64,000 nucleotides of DNA from CAZNSX01 sp964575845 (GCA_964575845.1 CAZNSX010000002.1:372001-436000), one strand, 5' to 3'; counted from the stretch's first letter, positions 8,938-16,893 are shown. Program-made: numbers and translations. Notes: generated by a model not told the origin, from the letters alone.

Positions 8938-9401
8938 CAATATTTTTGCTTTGATAAAGAATATCCCTTGTTAAACATTAGGGCGAGAAAGCCCCCCTTC
9001 CGTGCTTGACTTCCGCCTGAGAAGTCGTCCGAATATTGATTTCTCTGACCCCCTGAGAGTCGAGATCGGCTAGAGTGGTCTGACGCTGCCCGGAGGAGGG
9101 AAGGCCTGCCATGCGAAGGACCCGCCGAGCCTATCGCACAGATCAAGGCAATCTCTTACCAGCTGCTTTTCGGGACCGCCTTTCCGGCAGCCTTTCGGCC
9201 TATGTTCGATAGGCTCAGGCTGGGAAGCAGGCGCACTCGTTTTCTCTTCGAAAGAGATGCCTGATTTGGGGCCGATGAGCGGTTTCATGAAGCACGAGGT
9301 GGAAGGAGGCGTCCCTGAGTTCTTCGGGGCGCTATCGGGGGTTGCATCTGCCAATGCCAGCTTTTTGAGCGGAGTGAACTTTAGCTGCGTTCACACCCTC
9401 C

Positions 9402-9680
9402 GTGCGGATAGTCTCATCCAATGATATGTTAGATTATATTGGCATGATTTTAGTTGGCTCTGGGGTTTTCTTCATTTATTTTTGGCCCCTAATTCTTTCG
9501 AAGAAAAATAAAGAACCGAATGGAGAAGGCACGCCGCAGCATCACATTTTTATCGAGGTAGGATTAGAGCTCAGTCAAAGGAAGGCTTCTCAATGGCTGC
9601 TCATTTTCGGGTTGATAATAACACTTTTGGCCGTTTCTCTTCGGCCGGCTAAGACTTTAATAGAATTATTCATTCATTAA
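9402..9680 (+). CDS. Small two-helix membrane protein, first gene of the island operon
   Basis: This frame has 92 codons from a GTG at 9402, or 84 from the ATG at 9426; neither has a clear ribosome site. Residues 13-31 (IGMILVGSGVFFIYFWPLI) and about 66-83 (WLLIFGLIITLLAVSL) are strongly hydrophobic and would span the membrane. A short polar loop lies between them (SKKNKEPNGEGTPQHH and onward). The family is not recognised. It lies 21 bp before the membrane-anchored DCD-fold gene, on the same strand and with the same AT-rich composition, so the two are probably co-transcribed and might interact in the membrane. Confidence 0.6.
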   Translation: MRIVSSNDMLDYIGMILVGSGVFFIYFWPLILSKKNKEPNGEGTPQHHIFIEVGLELSQRKASQWLLIFGLIITLLAVSLRPAKTLIELFIH

Positions 9681-9701
9681 CTCCGAGGCAGCTTAAAGGA
9701 T

Positions 9702-10352
9702 ATGTCCTTTTTACCAAAGGAGATTATCAACCATAGATTACGAGAACTATTTATAAATCCTGATCCAGACAATCTTCAACCTGCATCGTATGACTTACGT
9801 TTGGGCCAAGAGATTTATCTCACAAGAGAGGCACTTCCTAAAAAATTAAAGAAGTCTGAGGATACCTTTAAAATATCTCCTGGTGAGTTTGCCTTGTTAA
9901 CTACATATGAGACTGTTTTAGTACCAAAGGATCTGATTGCCTTTATTTCTATGAAATTTAAATATACTGGTCTGGGTCTGATTAATATTTCCGGCTTTCA
10001 TGTTGATCCAGGTTACAGGGGCAAAATAATTTTCTCGGTCTACAATGCCGGACCGAATGAGATTGTCTTGCGTTACAAAGACCCTATGTTTATTATCTTC
10101 TTCGCTCGTGTGCGCCCAAGTGTCCTTGAAGAAGATTTGTACGCAGGCGAGCATAGGAAAATGGAAGGGCTCACTGCTGAACAAATAACGAATCTGAGAG
10201 GAGGCGTCAGCGAATCATTTCAAGGGCTGGTAAAAAGAGTTTCCGACCTAGAAACACGAGTCAAAATTTACACTTCAATAGCAGGAGCATTGCTCATTAG
10301 TATATTTATCCTGCTGATGAAATTGGCCTTCCAGAATGTTCCCGGTCCTTGA
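9702..10352 (+). CDS. dCTP deaminase/dUTPase-fold protein with C-terminal coiled coil and membrane anchor; catalytic residues absent
   Basis: A 216-residue protein with an AAAGGA-type ribosome site. Residues 26-35 (QPASYDLRLG) and 100-104 (HVDPG, followed by YRGKIIFSVYNAG) are hallmark segments of the DCD/dUTPase trimer fold. By alignment with E. coli Dcd, the catalytic Ser111 and Arg115 fall at Phe86 and Gly90 (region MKFKYTGLGL), and Glu138 at Ser112. Deamination is therefore unlikely, though nucleotide or ligand binding may remain. Residues 160-190 look like a coiled coil (GLVKRVSDLETRV). Residues 191-210 (TSIAGALLISIFILLMKLAF) form one transmembrane helix. It is the second gene of an AT-rich four-gene operon. 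The fold call is confident; the role (sensor, effector or scaffold) is inference. Confidence 0.8.
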   Translation: MSFLPKEIINHRLRELFINPDPDNLQPASYDLRLGQEIYLTREALPKKLKKSEDTFKISPGEFALLTTYETVLVPKDLIAFISMKFKYTGLGLINISGFHVDPGYRGKIIFSVYNAGPNEIVLRYKDPMFIIFFARVRPSVLEEDLYAGEHRKMEGLTAEQITNLRGGVSESFQGLVKRVSDLETRVKIYTSIAGALLISIFILLMKLAFQNVPGP

Positions 10353-10415
10353 TTAAATATGAATCGCGGCCTGCAGATCGAGCTTATAATTCACGGCACT
10401 TGGAGGGCCTAGCGA

Positions 10416-11519
10416 ATGGTATTCACTCAAAGAATGGAAGAGATATGCGTAGAACTTACTAATTTTTGTCCTGCAGATTGCGTCCATTGTTCTTCACATG
10501 CCTCTATAGAATCCATCGGGTCACATATTCCCTTGATGAAATTGAGGGAAATAATTGATGATCTCTATCTACTTGGATGTTCGATATTCGAGATCTCTGG
10601 AGGGGAGCCTTTATATCACCCCAATTTGCTAGAAGTAATTCAGTATGCAAAAAGAAAAGGAATGGAAGTCAGACTCTACACCTCAGGGCAGTTTATACCC
10701 TCATCAGGCGGGAATACGGGAATAAGTCAAGAAAAAGCAAGGAAATTACTAAATGCCGGAACTGATAAAATAATTTTTAACCTTCAAGCTTTTTCTCCCG
10801 ATATTCACGATAGTATTACAAAACTGCCAGGAAGCTTCGATATAGCGCTAAAAGGCATCCAAAATCTCAAAAAGCTTCACGGATGGGTCGGCGTTCATTA
10901 TGTGCCAATGCGACCCAATATCAACGAATTTTCTGGACTCGCCGAATTATGCCTGAAATTAAAGGTAAATGAGCTGGCTATTCTGAGATTCGTTCCCCAA
11001 GGAAGAGGCAAAGCATATATTGACAAGCTGGAAATTTCTAAGGAACAATTTGATTCCCTTTTGTGCGAAATTTCTGACTTATATGAAGAATATCTAGGAC
11101 TTCTTAAAATTAGAGTCGGATGCCCTATGAATTTCTGCTCCTTTTATAACCCCAATATTCAGCCTGTGCTTTGTAAGGCAGCCAAATCAACATGCTATAT
11201 AATGAGCTCCGGTGATGTTATTCCATGCCCTGCTTTTAAAGATACAAAGCAATATACCGCGGGCAATATATTTATTCAATCATTAAAGGAAATATGGGAA
11301 GCCGGAGGTTCCTTTACTGAGCTAAGGAATTTTGAAATCTCTGAGATTGACGGACATTGTAATAGCTGCTCTCAGCTGCAACACTGCCAAGGTAGATGTA
11401 TCGCTCAACGCTTGCTTAAGTATGGGAATATCTATCGAGGGCCAGATCCTTTATGCATAATAGGCATAATATCCAAGAGACAGCATGAAAAAGATCACGC
11501 ATTGGCCCGAGTTATATGA
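10416..11519 (+). CDS. Radical SAM enzyme with SPASM-type C-terminal domain
   Basis: This 367-residue enzyme follows a perfect GGAGGG site eight bases before the ATG. Cys18, Cys22 and Cys25 (NFCPADCVHC) form the CxxxCxxC site for the radical [4Fe-4S] cluster. EISGGEPLYHP is the SAM-binding GGE motif. The C-terminal part (about 225-350) is cysteine-rich, with SGDVIPCPAF, GNIFIQSLKEIW and CNSCSQLQHCQGRC, matching SPASM domains that hold auxiliary clusters in peptide- and protein-modifying enzymes. Viperin-type motifs are absent. It overlaps the glycosylase gene by 35 bp. Substrate unknown: it might modify a neighbouring protein, a peptide or a nucleotide. AT-rich codon use separates it from the flanking genes. 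Confidence 0.88.
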   Translation: MVFTQRMEEICVELTNFCPADCVHCSSHASIESIGSHIPLMKLREIIDDLYLLGCSIFEISGGEPLYHPNLLEVIQYAKRKGMEVRLYTSGQFIPSSGGNTGISQEKARKLLNAGTDKIIFNLQAFSPDIHDSITKLPGSFDIALKGIQNLKKLHGWVGVHYVPMRPNINEFSGLAELCLKLKVNELAILRFVPQGRGKAYIDKLEISKEQFDSLLCEISDLYEEYLGLLKIRVGCPMNFCSFYNPNIQPVLCKAAKSTCYIMSSGDVIPCPAFKDTKQYTAGNIFIQSLKEIWEAGGSFTELRNFEISEIDGHCNSCSQLQHCQGRCIAQRLLKYGNIYRGPDPLCIIGIISKRQHEKDHALARVI

Positions 11520-12165
11520 TCAAAAAATAAGAAATCAGATCGACATTCAGGCTGTGTCCGGGGCGAATAACATAACAATATTACAGAAAGAAATTTTGAT
11601 TTGTAATAAATGCACCGATTTGTCTCGGACAAGGAGCAAAATTGTAACAGGCACTGGTGATGAAAACGCCTTGGTTTTTTTTGTCGGCCTTGCTCCAGGC
11701 AGATTAGGTGCAGATCAAACGGGTATACCTTTTACCCAAGACAGATCTGGGAGACTTTTAAGAAGGATGATCGAGCATATTGGCTTAGAAAGTTTCTATA
11801 TCACAAATCTAGTCAAGTGTAACCCAAAGGATAAATGTGGGAGGAACCGCAATCCGACCTTGGCAGAAATCCGAAATTGCTCTAATTTTTTGGATCGAGA
11901 AGTCAAACTCATTAATCCTATTATAGTAGCTCCTCTAGGGGCGACAGCTACCAAATTTTTCTTAAGAAATTCAAAAAACCTAAAATTTAGTGAGATTAAA
12001 TCTTTGGAGTTTGAGAGGGATGGGAGGGTTGTTATTCCTTTTTATCATCCAGGATTTGTAATACGCGGTCTTTATAGCGAGAAAAATTATATCCAAGATT
12101 TTGAGCGCCTCAAAGCCAATACTCTTACGGAAGCTGATAAAATAAATCTGGAAAAATCCCATTAA
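11485..12165 (+). CDS. Uracil-DNA glycosylase superfamily protein, family 4/5-like
   Basis: This 226-residue protein starts inside the end of the radical SAM gene (35-bp overlap, AAGAGA site), which implies coupling. Cys40 and Cys43 (CNKC), Cys112 and Cys132 fit the four [4Fe-4S] ligands of family 4 and 5 glycosylases. Motif 1 is GLAPG (68-72) followed by TGIPFTQDRSG, closer to family 5 (UDGb) than to the GEAPG of family 4. The usual Asn-Arg of family 5 NRTG is Asp-Gln here. Motif 2 is YHPG late in the protein. A C-terminal tail of about 25 residues is polar. It would remove uracil or another deaminated base, or, given the altered motif, recognise a different modified base. Superfamily sure, specificity not. 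Confidence 0.85.
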   Translation: MKKITHWPELYDQKIRNQIDIQAVSGANNITILQKEILICNKCTDLSRTRSKIVTGTGDENALVFFVGLAPGRLGADQTGIPFTQDRSGRLLRRMIEHIGLESFYITNLVKCNPKDKCGRNRNPTLAEIRNCSNFLDREVKLINPIIVAPLGATATKFFLRNSKNLKFSEIKSLEFERDGRVVIPFYHPGFVIRGLYSEKNYIQDFERLKANTLTEADKINLEKSH

Positions 12166-12236
12166 AGAATAACTATACCTTTTTTTGACGGACATTTTGG
12201 ATGAGAATCAAATCCTGTGGGAGGTTGCATTAATAG

Positions 12237-12265
12237 CTCACCTGCAGACTAAGATTCTATAAAGA
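12237..12265 (+). promoter_or_regulatory. Possible promoter for the HD-domain gene
   Basis: CTCACA (12237-12242), 17 bases and TATAAA (12260-12265) give a moderate match, ending about 33 bases before the ATG at 12299. It lies at the right border of the AT-rich island, so chance AT content cannot be excluded. Confidence 0.3.
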
Positions 12266-12298
12266 GCCTATTTTCTTTTCTTGCATCGGGGGATTGCA

Positions 12299-12871
12299 AT
12301 GGCCGAAGGAAAGATCATGAGCCGGGATGAGGCGCTGGAGCTCCTTGATAACCACATCCATAATGAGAATCTCAAGAAGCACTGCCTGGCCTCAGAGGCC
12401 ATAATGCGCGAGCTGGCCCTTCGCCTGGGAGAGGACGCGGAGCTCTGGGGAACCACGGCCCTTCTCCATGACCTTGACTTCGAGGAAACCAAAGATGACA
12501 TGAATAGGCACACCTTGAGGACGGCGGAAATCCTCGAAGAGAAGGGCCTTCCGCCCGAGGCCATCCAGGCCATAAAGGCCCATAATGCAGAAATCCTTGG
12601 CCTTGAGAGAAAGGAGCCCCTGGAGAAAGCTCTGGCCTGCTCAGAGACTATAACCGGCCTCATCGTGGCAACCGCGCTCGTCATGCCCAATAAGAAGCTC
12701 GCGAGCGTAAAGGCGAAATCAGTCAGAAAGCGCATGAAGGAGCCAGCCTTTGCGCGCAATGTGAACCGCGAGATCGTGATGGAATGCGAAGGCCTGGGCA
12801 TGAGCCTGGATGAGTTCATAGAACTCAGCCTCAGGGCCATGCAGGGAGTGGCGGGGGAGCTCGGGCTTTAG
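12299..12871 (+). CDS. HD-domain (HDIG-type) predicted phosphohydrolase
   Basis: 190 residues from the ATG at 12299, chosen over a TTG at 12281 because GGGGGA lies just before it. The HD motif ALLHDLDFEE with the upstream KKHCLASEAIMREL histidine and downstream NRHTLRTAEIL and KAHNAEILG supply the metal-binding histidines and aspartate of the HD superfamily. Such proteins hydrolyse phosphomonoesters or phosphodiesters, often on nucleotides. No second domain is present. It lies just outside the AT-rich island and has the G+C-rich codon use of the main chromosome, so I do not count it as an island gene. The natural substrate is unknown. Confidence 0.8.
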   Translation: MAEGKIMSRDEALELLDNHIHNENLKKHCLASEAIMRELALRLGEDAELWGTTALLHDLDFEETKDDMNRHTLRTAEILEEKGLPPEAIQAIKAHNAEILGLERKEPLEKALACSETITGLIVATALVMPNKKLASVKAKSVRKRMKEPAFARNVNREIVMECEGLGMSLDEFIELSLRAMQGVAGELGL

Positions 12872-12984
12872 AGGGGCCTGTGCCTCATCGGTCAGGGCAG
12901 GCCCGGAATCTTCTGGTACTGGTTCTAGAGAGGGGCGCTGTCAGGGGGGCTTGAATATCAAGAAGCTAATATCCAAGAAAACCT

Positions 12985-14355
12985 CTATCCCTTTATCCTC
13001 GAAACTTCCTCCATAAAATAGCTCGATGTCGTTATTCCCCGGTAAAAATCCTCCAGGCAGAGCTTCTCATTTGGACCGTGGGGGGAATCATCGGGAAGGC
13101 CAAAGCCCATCAGAGTGGGCTCAAGGCCGAGCTCCTCTTCTATGGTAGAGACTATGGGGATTGAGCCTCCCTGCATTATCATTACGGGCTTACGTCCGAA
13201 GCCTTTTCTCAGAGCGCGTTTTGCCGCAAGGATGCCCGGACTATCCAGGGCCGCCTTATAGGGGCGGGAGGCATGGTGAGCGCTAAAGGTCAGCTCAAGC
13301 CCCTGCGGGCAGAGTTCCCTCAGACGGGGCTCCAGAAGCCCTGCTATCTTTTCCGGCTCCTGATGGGGGACAAGGCGCATGCTCAGCTTTGCACCCGCAC
13401 GGGCGGGAATTATAGTCTTGGAGCCCGGGCCGGCATAACCTCCCCAGATGCCGTTGACATCGAGTGTGGGCCTGGCCCACATTCGCTCCAGAGTGGTGAA
13501 CCCCTTCTCTCCCGAGAGGTCCTTGACCCCAAGGCTCTCCCGGTAAGCCTCCTCATCGAAGGGAAGCTCGCGGAGCATCCTCCGCTCCTCCTCCCCGAGG
13601 CTCTCCACCTCGTCATAGAAGCCCTTGACGGTGACACGCCCACTTTTATCTTTGAGAGATGCGATCATGGCGGAAAGCTCGTTGGCGGGGTTGGCGATGG
13701 TGCCGCCGAAGGAGCCGGAGTGGAGGTCGTGGCTCGGGCCCTCAAGGATGAGCTCTACATAGAGAATCCCCCTCAAGCCGTAAGTTATGGCGGGGAGCCC
13801 CGGAGCAAGCTGCACCCCATCGCTTATGGCGCAGACATCAGCCCCGAGTCCCCCTTTCTCTCCCCTGATAAAAGGCGCCAGGCTCGGGCTTCCCACCTCC
13901 TCTTCTCCCTCCAAAAGGAAGATGACGTTCAGGGGAAGGCTCCCCCGGCAGGCCAGAAAGGCCTCCGCGGCCTTGATGTGGCAGAGGAGTTGCCCCTTGT
14001 CGTCGCTAGAGCCCCTGGCGTAGATGTTCCCGTCCCTCACCTCGGGCTCAAAGGGAGGACTCCTCCAGGCCTCAAGGGGCTCTGGGGGCTGCACGTCATA
14101 GTGGCCGTAGAGAAGAAGGGTGGGCTTCCCCCTGGCTCCCATCCAGCGCGCGAGAACTATCGGGTTCCCCCCCCTGGAGTGAAGGCCCGCCTCAAGGCCC
14201 ATCTCACTGAGAGCTTCTTTCAGATGCCGGGCACACCTCTCGACCTCGCCCTTTCTCTCGGGGTCGGTGCTCACGCTCTCCATCCTCAGCAGCTCCTTCA
14301 GCTCCTCGAGATAGCGGCTTCTGCTCCTATTTATATGCTCGATGATATTCTGCAT
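12985..14355 (-). CDS. M20 family metallopeptidase (carnosinase/dipeptidase-like)
   Basis: This is a 456-residue di-zinc hydrolase with GAGGTGAG before the ATG. Metal-site motifs in order are LLYGHYDVQPPE (His, Asp), IYARGSSDDKGQ (bridging Asp), LEGEEEVGS (catalytic Glu pair) and, at the C-terminus, DDSPHGPNEK (His). SHDLHSGSFGGTIANPANEL marks the lid-domain start and is typical of the CNDP/DUG1 dipeptidase branch. It probably cleaves dipeptides or N-acyl amino acids in the cytoplasm. It is downstream of the BKACE gene on the same strand, 132 bp apart, and may share the promoter at 15633-15661. Confidence 0.92.
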   Translation of the reverse strand: MQNIIEHINRSRSRYLEELKELLRMESVSTDPERKGEVERCARHLKEALSEMGLEAGLHSRGGNPIVLARWMGARGKPTLLLYGHYDVQPPEPLEAWRSPPFEPEVRDGNIYARGSSDDKGQLLCHIKAAEAFLACRGSLPLNVIFLLEGEEEVGSPSLAPFIRGEKGGLGADVCAISDGVQLAPGLPAITYGLRGILYVELILEGPSHDLHSGSFGGTIANPANELSAMIASLKDKSGRVTVKGFYDEVESLGEEERRMLRELPFDEEAYRESLGVKDLSGEKGFTTLERMWARPTLDVNGIWGGYAGPGSKTIIPARAGAKLSMRLVPHQEPEKIAGLLEPRLRELCPQGLELTFSAHHASRPYKAALDSPGILAAKRALRKGFGRKPVMIMQGGSIPIVSTIEEELGLEPTLMGFGLPDDSPHGPNEKLCLEDFYRGITTSSYFMEEVSRIKG

Positions 14356-14487
14356 CTCTCACCTCTTGAAAGAGCCTACTTGCGGGGTCATGGCGCGGCT
14401 ATGGCATTTTTCAGGTTCGAGCGACTGAACAAAAAAGGCTGGCCGATAGCCCAGGGAGAGCTCTTACTCTCTAACCAGACCTTTCAA

Positions 14488-15399
14488 TCACAAGCCCAGA
14501 ATTTTCCGGGCCTCTTTCGGGGTGGCCACCTCCCGGCCGAGCTCTTCAGCTATTCTCACCACTTTGGTTACCGCCTCTGCAGAGCTCTTGATGAGGTCAT
14601 CCTTATGAGGATACATATAGATGCCATCCTCCATGCCTGCACGCACGTGGCCATTATTAAGAATGGCTTCAACGCCCGTCGGAAGCCAGTTCCTGCCGGC
14701 AGTCTCGGCGACCCAGTCACACTCCTCAGGCAGGTACCTGAGCCAGCGCCTGAAAATATCACGTCGGGCCGGCTCCCCGAAGAGGCCAAGGCTCAGATTG
14801 AAGAAAGGCCTCTTGATGATTCCCGGTTCGATGATCAACTTTTTCATGTCTTCGATTTGCTTGATGTTATAGAGCGTGATAATTGGCTTTATCCCCCTCT
14901 CGAGCAAGTATTTTGCGGCTGAGCGAAGGTATTCCTCCCGGTTGATGTAGATGAGAGGTCCCGTGATGTTGAAGGAGCCGCCTGAGATGGTGCCGAGCTC
15001 GATGGGAAGGCCAAGCTCGCAGAGGGGCTTCAGGCGGGCCTCTACGGTATCCTCGTTGATAGGGTTCGCCAGACAACAGTCAATGATGACATCGGGGCAC
15101 CTTTCCTTGATCTCCAGGATGACCCGCTTATAAAGCTCCTGGTCGGGTGAAGGAATATTATTTTTATCCCTCACGTGGATATGCACGATGGCGGCTCCGG
15201 CCTTATGAGCCTCTACGTGATTCGCGATGATTTCCTCGGGCGTGCATGGAAGGTATGGGTTTTGGTCCTTTGCGATCGTGGCACCCGGCGCCGCGGTGAG
15301 AATGATGAGCTTTTGCGGTTCAGGAAATCTCTTCTCCTCAAGCCAGGCCAATGGTTGCCAGGATTTTCCGGTCAATTCTCCTAACTCTCTTGCACTCAC
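14488..15399 (-). CDS. BKACE family beta-keto acid cleavage enzyme (DUF849)
   Basis: This is a 303-residue TIM-barrel enzyme starting at GTG with GAGGAGG eight bases upstream. The family condenses a beta-keto acid with acetyl-CoA to yield a CoA ester and acetoacetate; the founding member cleaves 3-keto-5-aminohexanoate in lysine fermentation. Diagnostic elements are ILTAAPGATIAKDQNPYLP, the zinc-binding AAIVHIHVRD and DVIIDCCLANP. An alanine replaces the TGA start of the more common ITxAxTGA form. Specificity varies widely among BKACE enzymes and cannot be fixed from this sequence. A strong promoter lies about 230 bp upstream, leaving a long leader. Confidence 0.9.
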   Translation of the reverse strand: MSARELGELTGKSWQPLAWLEEKRFPEPQKLIILTAAPGATIAKDQNPYLPCTPEEIIANHVEAHKAGAAIVHIHVRDKNNIPSPDQELYKRVILEIKERCPDVIIDCCLANPINEDTVEARLKPLCELGLPIELGTISGGSFNITGPLIYINREEYLRSAAKYLLERGIKPIITLYNIKQIEDMKKLIIEPGIIKRPFFNLSLGLFGEPARRDIFRRWLRYLPEECDWVAETAGRNWLPTGVEAILNNGHVRAGMEDGIYMYPHKDDLIKSSAEAVTKVVRIAEELGREVATPKEARKILGL

Positions 15400-15632
15400 A
15401 GAAAAATCCTCCTCAGGTTCGATGGAGCCTCACTCCAGGGAGCATCAGCCTTTTTCCCCACGAAAGCACCGATAGAGAAGACCTTGCAGGCCGGGTCATC
15501 ATGGCTTCCTCTGAAAGGGAAGCTCGGGGAGGAACTTACCTCAGGACTCAAAAAAACTCCCTTACCTCCTTTCGTGTAGCTGAAAGGTCCCCCGCCAAAA
15601 ACTAAGGACGCAAGAGAAACGACTTGCGGAAA
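15400..15632 (-). other. Long 5' leader of the BKACE transcript
   Basis: About 227 bases separate the predicted transcript start (near 15626) from the GTG at 15399. On the minus strand an early hairpin CCTTTC/GAAAGG (15568-15573 with 15582-15587) is soon followed by a run of seven T near 15551-15557. This may be an attenuator or riboswitch-like element. No known riboswitch class was recognised. No gene is called here on either strand. Confidence 0.35.
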
Positions 15633-15661
15633 CTTATAATCCGGGCAAGCGGGCCTGTCAA
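15633..15661 (-). promoter_or_regulatory. Near-consensus promoter for the BKACE-M20 transcript
   Basis: On the minus strand TTGACA (15661-15656), exactly 17 bases, then TATAAG (15638-15633). It is the only strong promoter in the divergent gap between the BKACE gene and the DegT gene. Confidence 0.65.
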
Positions 15662-15783
15662 CTGCTAACTCCCTCCGGCGGGATGCTCCCCCGTTGCAGG
15701 AAGGACGCGAATGAGATATCTTATGGCCTGACTTCTTCCTGGAGGAGAGAGTCTTTTTCTGAAGAGAGCGAAAGGAACTGAGA

Positions 15784-16893
15784 ATGGAAGTGCCCCTCTC
15801 ACGCCCAAGCATCACTGAGAAGGAAGTTCAGGCTGTGCTCGAGGTTCTCTCCACCCCTTACCTCAGCCTCGGCCCTCGCCTCAAGGAATTTGAGGCTCGC
15901 TTTGCCGAATACCTGAGCTGCCGATATGCCTTGGCCGCGAGCAGCGGCACAACCGGCCTCCACATGGCAGTGAGAGCACTGGGCATAGGGGAAGGAGATG
16001 AGGTAATAACCACTCCCTTCAGCTTTGTGGCATCGGCCAACTGCCTGCTCTTTGAGGGAGCCCGGCCCCTCTTTGTCGATATAGACGCAGAAACCCTTAA
16101 CATTGACCCTCAAAACATAGAAGCCGGGATTACCCCCGAGACAAAGGCCCTTCTCATTGTGCATATCTTCGGAAGGCCATGCCCCATGGATCAGATCATG
16201 GCTATCGCGCAGAGGAATGACCTCCCCGTCATTGAGGATGCCTGCGAGGCCCTGGGGGCGCGCTATGGGCGAAGAGCCCTCGGCACCATGGGAAAGGCGG
16301 GCGTCTTCGGGTTCTACCCCAATAAGCAAATCACCACCGGCGAAGGGGGCATGGTGGTTACCGATGACCCTGAGATCGCGGCGCTTCTCGCGAGCCTGAG
16401 AAATCAGGGCCGGGATGAGAAGGGGTGGCTCGCCCACTACCGCCTGGGCTATAACTACCGGCTGGATGAGCTCTCCTGCGCCCTGGGCCTTGCTCAGCTC
16501 TCCCGCCTTGAGGAAATACTGGCCAAGCGGCTAGCCGCCGCCCGGCGATATAATCTTTCCCTCGCCGCCTGCCGGGCACTGGGGCTGCCGAGTCCTGGGG
16601 AGGAGGAGCGAGTGAGCTGGTTCGTCTATGTGGTCCGCCTTCCCGAGGGCGTAGAAAAGGAGGCCGTCAGGTCAGAGCTTGCCCGGCGGGGAGTGGCCAC
16701 AGGAGATTATTTCCCCCCCATCCACCTCCAGCCCCTCTACCGTGAGAGGTTTGGCTATGAGCCAGGGACTTTCCCCGTGACGGAGGCCGTTGCCTCCACC
16801 ACGCTCGCCCTTCCCTTCTTTACGGATATAGGGGAGGACCAGCAGGACTACGTCTGCGAAAACCTCCTGTCTATCCTGCGGGAATACGGTTAG
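15784..16893 (+). CDS. DegT/DnrJ/EryC1/StrS family PLP aminotransferase
   Basis: This 369-residue, fold-type I PLP enzyme typically aminates nucleotide-linked keto sugars for surface polysaccharide or glycoconjugate synthesis. FGFYPNKQITTGEGGMVV contains the Schiff-base lysine. EDACEALGARYGRRALG gives the aspartate that pairs with the pyridine nitrogen. ASSGTTGLHMAVRALG binds the phosphate. The start ATG at 15784 is the family start (EVPLSRPSITEKEVQAV). A weak promoter-like TTGCAG-17-TATCTT lies at 15694-15722. No other sugar-nucleotide genes are nearby, so its pathway is unclear and its partners must be elsewhere. Confidence 0.92.
   Translation: MEVPLSRPSITEKEVQAVLEVLSTPYLSLGPRLKEFEARFAEYLSCRYALAASSGTTGLHMAVRALGIGEGDEVITTPFSFVASANCLLFEGARPLFVDIDAETLNIDPQNIEAGITPETKALLIVHIFGRPCPMDQIMAIAQRNDLPVIEDACEALGARYGRRALGTMGKAGVFGFYPNKQITTGEGGMVVTDDPEIAALLASLRNQGRDEKGWLAHYRLGYNYRLDELSCALGLAQLSRLEEILAKRLAAARRYNLSLAACRALGLPSPGEEERVSWFVYVVRLPEGVEKEAVRSELARRGVATGDYFPPIHLQPLYRERFGYEPGTFPVTEAVASTTLALPFFTDIGEDQQDYVCENLLSILREYG

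Larger units (their letters stand above)
8675..9401. other. Long non-coding stretch at the left edge of the AT-rich island
   Basis: This 727-bp gap begins AT-rich (about 8740-8990) and turns G+C-rich (about 8990-9400). It holds one strong promoter-like element and a 41-codon ORF (listed separately). The G+C-rich half has short open frames on both strands, but none has a recognisable family motif, a good ribosome site or a continuous frame, so I call no gene there. No direct repeat, tRNA or integrase that would mark an insertion was seen. Confidence 0.6.

Noticed and set aside
8799..9354. Two overlapping minus-strand frames (115 and 94 codons) in the gap before the island
   Set aside because: No family motif or good ribosome site is visible, and the frames cross a sharp composition change.
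9702..10352. Annotation as an active dCTP deaminase
   Set aside because: The fold is right, but the catalytic Ser, Arg and Glu are absent.
10416..11519. Possible prokaryotic viperin
   Set aside because: The cluster motif context and the SPASM-like C-terminus differ from viperins, so a nucleotide dehydratase role is not supported.
8675..12298. Attachment sites or flanking direct repeats for the AT-rich island
   Set aside because: No integrase, tRNA or matching repeats were found at the two borders by eye.
12268..12840. A 190-codon frame antisense to the HD-domain gene
   Set aside because: It is Arg/Ser-rich without domain features; the HD gene has clear metal motifs and a ribosome site.
13273..14922. 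A 549-codon open frame on the plus strand
   Set aside because: It lies antisense to the M20 peptidase and BKACE genes, both of which have full family motifs. Long antisense frames are common here because of G+C-rich third codon positions.
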